Of a DNA stretch of 64,000 nucleotides, positions 1-8,391 are shown piece after piece. The stretch comes from Oxalobacteraceae bacterium (lineage in GTDB: Bacteria > Pseudomonadota > Gammaproteobacteria > Burkholderiales > Burkholderiaceae_D). Where the stretch lies: positions 1 to 64,000 of the forward strand of contig CANGJE010000001.1 in assembly GCA_947454305.1 (NCBI GenBank), written 5' to 3'. Every line of letters starts with the position of its first letter. Position 1 is the stretch's first letter. The notes beneath the pieces were generated by a model, which saw nothing but the letters and a program-made list of their open reading frames with translations, was not told where the DNA came from and made no database searches. The position numbers and the translations under genes were made by a program.

Positions 1-58
1 GCTATGAACCTACACACGCTTTCCAGGCGTGCGACTTAAACCACTCATCCATCTCTCC
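1..58 (-). tRNA. tRNA-Ser (anticodon GGA), 3' part cut by window edge
   Basis: Reverse complement reads GGAGAGATGGATGAGTGGTTTAAGTCGCACGCCTGGAAAGCGTG..., a type II tRNA-Ser 5' half with GGA anticodon. Confidence 0.88.
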
Positions 59-200
59 GGAATTCGTTTTAAGGCTGCTGATAAACGAAGGCGTGGATTA
101 TAGCAAACCTTCTCATCCCACTTGGTCATTGACTCAGCAATCAACACTGCGCAGATCATTTAAATATGTGCTGCTTAAAAAAACCGCAGTAAGTAAGCAA

Positions 201-233
201 AAAAAAGCCGCTTCGCCCGAAGACGAAGCGGCA
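201..233 (-). terminator. Intrinsic terminator downstream of acs
   Basis: GCCGCTTCG / CGAAGCGGC hairpin followed on the minus strand by a T run (AAAAAA at 201-206 on plus). Confidence 0.75.
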
Positions 234-325
234 ATTCGGTAATAGGGCCATCGGAGTTAGCCCTACGACCTTCCCCCACAAAACCACAAAAATCTCACAA
301 CACGCTAAAACACTAATGTTTCGCT

Positions 326-2308
326 TTAAATCGCTTGCTTCAATTGCTCCAAGATCGCTGGATTTTCCAACGTTGAGATATCTTGGGTAATCTCTTCACC
401 TTTGGCGAGTACACGCAACAGACGTCGCATAATTTTTCCTGAGCGAGTCTTGGGAAGATTGTCACCAAAACGAATTTCTTTTGGTTTGGCAATCGGACCA
501 ATTTCTTTACCAACCCAATCACGCAATTCTTTTGCAATGGCTACTGCTTGCTCACCGGTAGGTCGCGCTCCTTTTAACACCACGAACGCACAAATCGATT
601 CACCCGTGGTTGGGTCGGGCTTACCTACAACGGCTGCTTCAGCAACCATAGGGTTAGCAACCAACGCAGATTCGATTTCCATCGTACCCATGCGGTGGCC
701 CGATACATTCAACACATCATCGATGCGTCCTGTGATGGTGAAGTAAGCAGTTTTTTCATCACGAATAGCACCGTCGCCAGCTAAATACATTTTGCCTCCC
801 AACTCTGGAGGGAAGTAGCTAGACTTAAAACGTTCAGGATCATTCCAGATGGTTCGTATCATTGAAGGCCATGGACGCTTCACCACTAATATGCCACCGT
901 GACCGTGCGGCATCTCGTTACCCGACTCATCCACAATCGCAGCCATGATCCCAGGCAAAGGCAAGGTGCATGAACCCGGCACCATAGGTGTTGCACCTGG
1001 CAACGGAGAAATCATGTGACCACCCGTTTCTGTTTGCCAGAACGTATCGGCAATCGGGCACTTACTGTCGCCAACATTTGTGTAGTACCACATCCACGCT
1101 TCGGGATTGATAGGCTCGCCAACTGATCCCAGCAAACGTAATGAGGTGAGATCAAATTTTTTCGGGTGCGCTTTTGGATCCGCATCGGATGCTTTGATCA
1201 ATGAACGTATGGCTGTCGGTGCGGTATAAAAAATCGTCGCTTTATGACGCTCTATCATTTCCCAGAATCGACCCGCATGAGGGAAAGTTGGCACACCCTC
1301 AAACACAATTTGTGTCGCTCCAACGGCTAAAGGACCATACGCAATATAGCTATGACCTGTGACCCAACCTATATCAGCCGTACACCAAAATACATCGGTC
1401 GGCTTAATGTCGAAAGTCCACTTCATAGTCAACGCTGCCCACAACAAATAACCACCAGACGCATGTTGCACGCCTTTGGGTTTGCCGGTTGAACCTGAGG
1501 TATACAAAATGAACAGCGGATGCTCTGCGTTGACCCACTCAGGCTCGCATTGCTCTGCCTGCTTTTCAGTCAAGTCGTGCAACCAAATATCGCGACCGGC
1601 GGCAACATTAATTTTGCCTTTAGTGCGTTGATAGATGACGACGTTCTTGATGCCTTCGCATCCACCCATCGCTAAGGCTTCATCAACAATCGCTTTCAGG
1701 GGAAGCTGTTTACCACCGCGCACTTGCTCGTCAGCGGTAATAACAGCGACTGCGCCTGCATCAATGATGCGCTCTTGTAGAGACTTGGCTGAGAAACCAC
1801 CGAAAACCACGGAATGTGTTGCACCGATACGCGCGCAGGCTTGCATTGCGGCGACGCCCTCAACAGACATCGGCATATAGATGATGACGCGATCACCTTT
1901 TTTAATGCCTAGCGATTTGAGGCCGTTAGCGAACTTACATACTTTCTTATGCAAGTCACGATAAGTGAGTTTGCTAACCGATCCGTCATCGGCTTCAAAG
2001 ATGATCGCTGTGCGATCCGCATTACCATTAGTCAGGTTTCGGTCTAGGCAGTTGTAAGACACATTCAACTGACCATCATCGAACCATTTGTAAAACGGCG
2101 CCTGTGATTCGTCCAGAGTTTTAGAAAATGGCTTGTGCCATTCAAGGTGTTCGCGTGCTAGACGCGCCCAAAAACCTTCGTAATCTTTTTCTGCTTCGGC
2201 ACACAAGGCCTTATAAGCTGCCATACCCGCAACGGCCGCATTTTTTGAAAAGTCTGCGGGCGGAGCAAATACACGCTCCTCGTGCATGAGGGACTCGATT
2301 TCAGACAT
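326..2308 (-). CDS. acs: Acetyl-CoA synthetase (AMP-forming)
   Basis: ORF 326..2368; likely start is the internal Met ([14 protein letters not shown]). Contains [14 protein letters not shown] and the C-terminal [14 protein letters not shown] motif. Confidence 0.96.
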   Translation of the reverse strand: MSEIESLMHEERVFAPPADFSKNAAVAGMAAYKALCAEAEKDYEGFWARLAREHLEWHKPFSKTLDESQAPFYKWFDDGQLNVSYNCLDRNLTNGNADRTAIIFEADDGSVSKLTYRDLHKKVCKFANGLKSLGIKKGDRVIIYMPMSVEGVAAMQACARIGATHSVVFGGFSAKSLQERIIDAGAVAVITADEQVRGGKQLPLKAIVDEALAMGGCEGIKNVVIYQRTKGKINVAAGRDIWLHDLTEKQAEQCEPEWVNAEHPLFILYTSGSTGKPKGVQHASGGYLLWAALTMKWTFDIKPTDVFWCTADIGWVTGHSYIAYGPLAVGATQIVFEGVPTFPHAGRFWEMIERHKATIFYTAPTAIRSLIKASDADPKAHPKKFDLTSLRLLGSVGEPINPEAWMWYYTNVGDSKCPIADTFWQTETGGHMISPLPGATPMVPGSCTLPLPGIMAAIVDESGNEMPHGHGGILVVKRPWPSMIRTIWNDPERFKSSYFPPELGGKMYLAGDGAIRDEKTAYFTITGRIDDVLNVSGHRMGTMEIESALVANPMVAEAAVVGKPDPTTGESICAFVVLKGARPTGEQAVAIAKELRDWVGKEIGPIAKPKEIRFGDNLPKTRSGKIMRRLLRVLAKGEEITQDISTLENPAILEQLKQAI

Positions 2309-2563
2309 GGTGTCTCCATCCTGCAAATAATTATTGTGGCTTAACGATAAGCCGGCACGCTTACTCAAGCCTTACATAAGACCTAGCGTTATGCTCAGGT
2401 ATGCGGCTTACAGCAGGCACTATTTGGCTGGTAGTCGAGGTGTAAAATGACGCCTAACGAAGCCGCTGAACGCGAGGACATAGCTTTAGCTTGCGGACGT
2501 TTTCAAAATGCACAAATTTACTGTCGTTGCTTACGCTTGCCAATTTCATATTTTAAGCCAATC

Positions 2564-4099
2564 ATGACCATCATTAAGCAAGAAGATCTCATCGAATCCG
2601 TTGCAGCCGCCCTCCAGTTCATCAGCTACTACCACCCGACGGACTATATCCGTCATCTAGCTCGTGCCTACGAGCGCGAGCAAAGCGCTGCAGCAAAAGA
2701 TGCCATTGCTCAAATTCTGACCAATTCCCGCATGTGTGCCGAAGGTAAGCGCCCGATCTGCCAGGACACTGGAATCGTGAATGTATTTTTAAAAATTGGT
2801 ATGGACGTGCGCTTTGAAGGCTTTGCGGGGTCGATTACTGATGCCATTAATGAAGGCGTTCGTCGCGGCTACAACAATGCGGACAACAAATTACGAGCTT
2901 CCGTCGTAGCAGATCCGCAATTCGAACGAAAAAACACCAAAGACAATACACCCGCTGTCGTACACATGGAAGTGGTGCCAGGTAATACCTTAGATGTGCA
3001 AGTTGCCGCTAAAGGTGGTGGCTCAGAAAATAAAAGTAAATTCGTTATGCTCAATCCCTCCGATTCATTAGTCGATTGGGTATTGAAGACCGTACCAACC
3101 ATGGGCGCCGGATGGTGCCCTCCCGGCATGCTGGGTATAGGCATAGGTGGCACAGCTGAGCACGCCATGCTAATGGCGAAACAATCGCTGATGGAAGATC
3201 TCGATATGAGCGACTTACTCGCTCGTGGTCCTAAAGATAAAACTGAAGAATTACGTATTGAACTGTATGAAAAGGTCAATGCGCTGGGTATCGGTGCGCA
3301 AGGTCTCGGTGGCTTGACGACAGTGTTGGATGTAAAAATCATGATGCACCCAACTCATGCTGCATCTAAACCGGTTGCCATGATTCCTAACTGCGCGGCC
3401 ACACGTCACGCACATTTTGTGATGGATGGTTCGGGCCCTGTGTATTTGGATCCACCATCGCTCTCTGAGTGGCCCGACGTGCACTGGATGCCTGATACAC
3501 AAAAATCGAAACGCATCGATCTCAACACACTTACTGCTGCTGAAGTGGCGTCATGGACACCCGGACAAACACTGCTGTTAAATGGAAAAATGCTTACTGG
3601 GCGTGATGCTGCACATAAGCGTATTCAAGACATGCTCGCTAAAGGTGAAAAACTACCCGTCGATTTTAAAAATCGTGTGATTTACTACGTCGGCCCAGTC
3701 GATCCTGTGCGAGATGAAGTCGTTGGTCCAGCCGGCCCAACAACCGCGACACGCATGGATAAATTTACCGACATGATGTTAGAAAAAACCGGTTTGATTG
3801 CGATGGTCGGTAAAGCTGAGCGCGGGCCGATTGCGATTGAATCGATTAAAAATCATAAATCAGCTTATCTGATGGCTGTCGGTGGTGCAGCGTATCTGGT
3901 ATCGAAAGCGATCAAAGGAGCCAAGGTGGTTGGTTTTGCAGATTTGGGTATGGAAGCGATTTATGAATTTGATGTCAGCGATATGCCAGTAACCGTTGCC
4001 GTCGATTCCAGCGGCACTTCAGTCCACAACACTGGACCTAAAGAATGGCAAGAACGTATCGCTGCCACCATCGGCAAGATCCCTGTCAAGCTTGGCTGA
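2564..4099 (+). CDS. fumA: Fumarate hydratase, class I (Fe-S type)
   Basis: ORF 2447..4099, probable start at MTIIKQEDLIESV (2564). GKRPICQDTGI and GPTTATRMDKF are class I fumarase motifs. Confidence 0.93.
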   Translation: MTIIKQEDLIESVAAALQFISYYHPTDYIRHLARAYEREQSAAAKDAIAQILTNSRMCAEGKRPICQDTGIVNVFLKIGMDVRFEGFAGSITDAINEGVRRGYNNADNKLRASVVADPQFERKNTKDNTPAVVHMEVVPGNTLDVQVAAKGGGSENKSKFVMLNPSDSLVDWVLKTVPTMGAGWCPPGMLGIGIGGTAEHAMLMAKQSLMEDLDMSDLLARGPKDKTEELRIELYEKVNALGIGAQGLGGLTTVLDVKIMMHPTHAASKPVAMIPNCAATRHAHFVMDGSGPVYLDPPSLSEWPDVHWMPDTQKSKRIDLNTLTAAEVASWTPGQTLLLNGKMLTGRDAAHKRIQDMLAKGEKLPVDFKNRVIYYVGPVDPVRDEVVGPAGPTTATRMDKFTDMMLEKTGLIAMVGKAERGPIAIESIKNHKSAYLMAVGGAAYLVSKAIKGAKVVGFADLGMEAIYEFDVSDMPVTVAVDSSGTSVHNTGPKEWQERIAATIGKIPVKLG

Positions 4100-4943
4100 T
4101 TCATTGTCATCGTTAGATTCGAACGCACCGATTGGCGTGTTCGATTCGGGTATTGGTGGGCTCTCGGTGCTGCGGCATGTTCATGCCTTACTGCCTTCCG
4201 AAGAGCTACTGTATTTTGCGGATTCTGGATTTGCACCCTATGGTGAAAAACCCGAAGCTATCATCGTTGAACGCGTGTTGTCGATTGCCGCATTTTTACA
4301 GACCTACCACGTAAAAGCGATGGTGGTGGCATGCAACACCGCAACGGCAGCAGCGATCTCCGCTCTGCGTTCACATTACCCTCATATGCAAGTCGTAGGA
4401 GTAGAGCCCGGCCTAAAACCAGCAGCAGCACTATCAAAATCAGGGGTAGTGGGCGTATTAGCTACTACCAGTACCTTAGCCAGTGAAAAATTTCAGAAAT
4501 TACAGCAACAAATTACTGACTCCGTTGAGGTGCGTTTCATTACACAAGCGTGTAATGGTCTGGTTGATCAAATTGAAAAAGGCGAGTTGAATTCCCGCGC
4601 AACTGCAGATTTAGTTGAGCGTTATGTCGCGCCACTGCTAAAGCAAGGTGTTGACACCTTGGTCTTGGGTTGCACGCACTACCCTTTCGTTCAACCATTA
4701 ATCGATCATGTAGCAATGACTGCTGGGCTTAAAGTGATTCAGGTTGATACCGGAGAACCGGTTGCCAGACAGTTGCAACGACTTTTAATTCAACATTCCT
4801 TGTTGCGTGAGGCATCAACCACCCCCGCCCAAATACTAGCGTTCACCAGCGGTAGCCGAACCGCGCTCGAAACTGCGTTTCGCCAGCTATTGGGCTTATC
4901 CGTTAACGTAGCGAGCGTGGACAACGCAGGCTTTAGTCAGTGA
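4092..4943 (+). CDS. murI: Glutamate racemase
   Basis: PIGVFDSGIGGLSVLRHV, VVACNTATAAAI, LVLGCTHYPF motifs. No ATG near the conserved N-terminus; TTG at 4092 is in frame. Confidence 0.93.
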   Translation: MADSLSSLDSNAPIGVFDSGIGGLSVLRHVHALLPSEELLYFADSGFAPYGEKPEAIIVERVLSIAAFLQTYHVKAMVVACNTATAAAISALRSHYPHMQVVGVEPGLKPAAALSKSGVVGVLATTSTLASEKFQKLQQQITDSVEVRFITQACNGLVDQIEKGELNSRATADLVERYVAPLLKQGVDTLVLGCTHYPFVQPLIDHVAMTAGLKVIQVDTGEPVARQLQRLLIQHSLLREASTTPAQILAFTSGSRTALETAFRQLLGLSVNVASVDNAGFSQ

Positions 4944-4980
4944 TACCGCTTGAAATAGCGCCAGCAGGTCGGAAATTTTG

Positions 4981-4986
4981 TATAAT
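4981..4986 (+). promoter_or_regulatory. -10 element (TATAAT) upstream of tRNA-His
   Basis: Perfect TATAAT about 45 bp before the tRNA; no clear -35. Confidence 0.5.
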
Positions 4987-5031
4987 GAGCGGCTTATTTC
5001 GGTCTGAATCTGTCAGATCGTTTTATCAGTG

Positions 5032-5107
5032 GTGGCCGTAGCTCAGTTGGTAGAGTCCAGGATTGTGATTCCTGTTGTCGTGGGTTCGAGCCCCATCGGC
5101 CACCCCA
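5032..5107 (+). tRNA. tRNA-His (anticodon GTG), CCA encoded
   Basis: GTGGCCG...CGGCCAC acceptor stem, anticodon in GGATTGTGATTCC, GGGTTCGAGCCCC T-arm, terminal CCA. Confidence 0.95.
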
Positions 5108-5122
5108 CAGTATTTATTTAGC

Positions 5123-5157
5123 AATGCCCGATCTGTAAAGGTCGGGCATTTTTGTTT
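5123..5157 (+). terminator. Intrinsic terminator after tRNA-His
   Basis: AATGCCCGA ... TCGGGCATT followed by TTTGTTT. Confidence 0.8.
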
Positions 5158-5232
5158 CTAGGCCACCCACCTTAGATGGCTGACGTGTGTTCTTTGGTAA
5201 AGTTCGGACTTCCGATTCGAAGGATTCTACCC

Positions 5233-6120
5233 ATGCAAGCTCACAACCATCCCCAGCGCTTAGGCATCATAGGTGGCAGCGGTATTTATGATATCGATGG
5301 CCTGGAAAACCCCGCATGGATTAAGGTTGCTTCCCCCTTTGGTGAGCCCTCCGACGAAATCCTCACCGGTGTTTTATCGGGTCAGGCGATGGCATTTTTA
5401 CCGCGCCATAGTCGAGGTCACACTATTCCACCCGCTGAGGTGAATTACCGCGCCAATATCGATGCATTAAAACGAATTGGTGTCACCGATATCATTTCAC
5501 TGTCTGCTGTTGGTTCATTACGCGAAGATTTAGCGCCGGGCACCTTTGTGATTGTGGATCAATTTATTGATCGTACCTTTGCTCGTGAAAAATCATTTTT
5601 TGGTAAAGGATTAGTCGCTCACGTTTCGATGGCGCATCCTGTGTGCTCACGTCTTGGTAATCATCTGCAAGCCAGTGCGGATGCAACTGCATTAAACATT
5701 GTGCGAGGCGGCACGTATTTGGTGATGGAAGGTCCGCAGTTTTCTAGCCAAGCGGAATCGAAGCTGTATCGACAATGGGGCTGCGACGTAATCGGTATGA
5801 CGAATATGCCTGAAGCCAAACTAGCCCGCGAAGCAGAACTTTGCTACGCCAGTGTAGCGATGGTGACTGATTTTGATTGCTGGCATCCCGATCATGATCA
5901 TGTGAGCGTCGATCAAGTGATTAAAGTATTGCTGGGTAATGCAGGCAAAGGCCGTGATTTGGTTAAACAATTAGTTCATCAACTACCTAAAGATACCAAC
6001 GCGCACGCATGTGGCTGCAAGCACTCGTTAGAGCATGCACTCATCACTGCACCGCATGCGCGTAATCCGGCCATGATGGAAAAATTATCGGTGGTCGCTG
6101 GACGAGTACTCAAACGATGA
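5233..6120 (+). CDS. mtnP: S-methyl-5'-thioadenosine phosphorylase
   Basis: LGIIGGSGIYDIDGLEN, FLPRHSRGHTIPPAEVNYRANI, EGPQFSSQAES, VIGMTNMPEAKLAREAELCYA; start at MQAHNHPQRLG. Confidence 0.94.
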   Translation: MQAHNHPQRLGIIGGSGIYDIDGLENPAWIKVASPFGEPSDEILTGVLSGQAMAFLPRHSRGHTIPPAEVNYRANIDALKRIGVTDIISLSAVGSLREDLAPGTFVIVDQFIDRTFAREKSFFGKGLVAHVSMAHPVCSRLGNHLQASADATALNIVRGGTYLVMEGPQFSSQAESKLYRQWGCDVIGMTNMPEAKLAREAELCYASVAMVTDFDCWHPDHDHVSVDQVIKVLLGNAGKGRDLVKQLVHQLPKDTNAHACGCKHSLEHALITAPHARNPAMMEKLSVVAGRVLKR

Positions 6121-6779
6121 GCATCACATCAACCACTCTGCGCGCGCAAATTATTCAAGCCTGCCAACAGCTTGAAGTGGCGGGGCTCAATCGCGGCACC
6201 TCGGGCAATATCAGCTGCCGTGAAGGCGATCACTTCTTAATTACGCCTTCTGGTGTGCCGACGGCGCAGATGCATCCTGCGAGCGTAGTCACCATGAATT
6301 TTGATGGCCATGTTATCGGCAGCGGCAAGCCTTCCAGCGAATGGCATTTTCATAGCGACTTGTTGCGTCATCGTCCTGAGCTAAATGCCATCGTTCATAC
6401 GCACTCTCCAAGTGCTACGGCGCTCGCCTGTCTACGCGAAGATTTACCCGCATTTCACTACATGATTGCGATTGCTGGTGGCGACTCTATACGCTGCGCA
6501 CCTTATGCCTTATTTGGCACACAAACCTTATCTGACTACGCGGTGGCAGCCATGCAAGATCGCAAGGCCTGTTTGCTGGCTAATCACGGATTGATTGCCG
6601 CAGGTCGTGACCTTGATGAAGCCATGACTGTAGCCATAGAAATTGAATCTTTATGTCAGCAATATTTATTAGCGCGCCAAAATGGCCAGCCAGTATTGCT
6701 ATCTACCGAAGAAATGCAGGCTGTGATTGAACGTTTTAAAAATTACGGCCGCAATGTTCATTCTCCCGAAAAAAAATAA
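6117..6779 (+). CDS. Class II aldolase, FucA-like (candidate 5-methylthioribulose/5-deoxyribulose-1-phosphate aldolase)
   Basis: RGTSGNISCR, PSSEWHFHSDLLRHRPELNAIVHTHS, AFHYMIAIAGGDSIRCAPYALFGT and LLANHGLIAAG resemble L-fuculose-1-P aldolase more than MtnB dehydratase; ATGA overlap with mtnP. Confidence 0.85.
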   Translation: MSITSTTLRAQIIQACQQLEVAGLNRGTSGNISCREGDHFLITPSGVPTAQMHPASVVTMNFDGHVIGSGKPSSEWHFHSDLLRHRPELNAIVHTHSPSATALACLREDLPAFHYMIAIAGGDSIRCAPYALFGTQTLSDYAVAAMQDRKACLLANHGLIAAGRDLDEAMTVAIEIESLCQQYLLARQNGQPVLLSTEEMQAVIERFKNYGRNVHSPEKK

Positions 6780-6789
6780 GCGAGCAACT

Positions 6790-7317
6790 ATGGACTTCAC
6801 TACACTAATTCGCACAATTCCTGATTACCCGAAAGCTGGCATACAGTTTCGCGACATCACCACCTTATTAAAAGACGCAAATGGTTTTCATGCGGCCATC
6901 AATGCTTTGGCAGAGCGCTATCGTGGACAAGGTATTTCGAAAATCGTTGGCATTGAAGCGCGCGGATTTATGTTTGGTGCGCCTCTCGCTTATGTGCTGC
7001 AACTCGGATTTGTACCTATTCGCAAACAAGGCAAACTACCGGGCGCCGCCATGGGGCATGATTACGATTTAGAGTATGGCAGCGACCGTATAGAAATACA
7101 TCACGATGCTATTAGCAAAGGTGAAAAAGTTCTGATCGTTGACGATTTGTTAGCGACAGGTGGCACCGCACATGCTGCAGTCACTTTGGTTCAAAAAATG
7201 GGTGGCGAAGTAGTCGAGTGCGCCTTTCTCATTGATCTGCCCGATGTAGGTGGTAAAAAACGTTTGGAGAAAGCTGGCATTCCCGTTTTTGCTTTATGCG
7301 AATTTGAAGGCGATTAA
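6790..7317 (+). CDS. apt: Adenine phosphoribosyltransferase
   Basis: IRTIPDYPKAGIQFRDITTLL and VLIVDDLLATGGTAHA PRPP-binding motif; start at MDFTTLIRT. Confidence 0.96.
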   Translation: MDFTTLIRTIPDYPKAGIQFRDITTLLKDANGFHAAINALAERYRGQGISKIVGIEARGFMFGAPLAYVLQLGFVPIRKQGKLPGAAMGHDYDLEYGSDRIEIHHDAISKGEKVLIVDDLLATGGTAHAAVTLVQKMGGEVVECAFLIDLPDVGGKKRLEKAGIPVFALCEFEGD

Positions 7318-7318
7318 T

Positions 7319-8377
7319 ATGAGCGAAGCGATACAGACGCTACGCTGGCGCGAGACTGCAACGGGCGGTCAATTAGAGATGATTGATCAAACACGACTGC
7401 CAGCGACGTTTGAGTATCTCAGCTACGACTCCGCAGAAGGAGTAGCGCACGGCATTCGCACTATGGTAGTCCGTGGTGCACCTGCTATTGGTGTTGCAGC
7501 AGCCTATGGCGTTGCACTCGAAGCGCTGCGCCTTTGTAAGAACGCTAGCGATCAATTTGACCAGCAACTTGAACTCGGATTTATCAAGCTGGCAGAAAGT
7601 CGCCCCACCGCAGTGAATCTTTTTTGGGCGCTCAATCGCATGCGCCAATGTTGGCAACAACACGCTACTCAAGCTAAATCTCAGCTAGCTAACAGTTTGC
7701 TGAATGAAGCTAAATTCATCCATGAAGAAGATATTCGTATCAACCACGCCATAGGGGCAAATGGCGCAAGCTTGCTGCCCGATGGGGCTCGTGTACTAAC
7801 TCACTGCAATGCGGGTGCGTTAGCCACTACCGGCCATGGCACGGCGCTAGGAGTTATCCGTTCTGCAGTCGCAGCAGGTAAAAAAATTAGCGTGATCGCT
7901 GATGAAACCCGACCATTTCTGCAAGGCGCACGTTTAACTGCTTGGGAGATGGTTCAGGAAAAAATCCCTGTGACGCTGATCACTGACAACATGGCAGGTC
8001 ACTTAATGGCAAGCGGAGAAATTGACGCTGTGGTTGTTGGCACCGATCGAGTCGCCGCTAACGGTGATGTAGCCAACAAAATCGGAACCTACATGGTGGC
8101 AGTGCTAGCACAACGTCATCGAATTCCGTTTTACGTTGCCTGCCCATTGTCCACCATTGATATTTCAGTCATCAGTGGCGAACACATCCCTATTGAAGAA
8201 CGACCCGCAAAAGAAGTAACAGGCTATCTTGATTACCAATGGGCTGCAGAAGGAGTGAAGGTACGAAACCCTTCGTTTGACGTGACACCGGCTGAATTAG
8301 TGACGGCATTGATCACTGAGAAAAAGGTAGTGCATGCCCCGAACGAAAAAAACATTAAAGAATTGTTTTCTGACTAA
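7319..8377 (+). CDS. mtnA: S-methyl-5-thioribose-1-phosphate isomerase
   Basis: MVVRGAPAIGVAAAYG, LTHCNAGALATTGHGTALGVI, VIADETRPFLQGARLTAWE, VVVGTDRVAANGDVANKIGTY. Confidence 0.96.
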   Translation: MSEAIQTLRWRETATGGQLEMIDQTRLPATFEYLSYDSAEGVAHGIRTMVVRGAPAIGVAAAYGVALEALRLCKNASDQFDQQLELGFIKLAESRPTAVNLFWALNRMRQCWQQHATQAKSQLANSLLNEAKFIHEEDIRINHAIGANGASLLPDGARVLTHCNAGALATTGHGTALGVIRSAVAAGKKISVIADETRPFLQGARLTAWEMVQEKIPVTLITDNMAGHLMASGEIDAVVVGTDRVAANGDVANKIGTYMVAVLAQRHRIPFYVACPLSTIDISVISGEHIPIEERPAKEVTGYLDYQWAAEGVKVRNPSFDVTPAELVTALITEKKVVHAPNEKNIKELFSD

Positions 8378-8391
8378 GTTGTAAAGCAATT

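Noticed and set aside
2869-3342. 157-aa minus-strand ORF
   Set aside because: Antisense to fumarase; no independent coding support.
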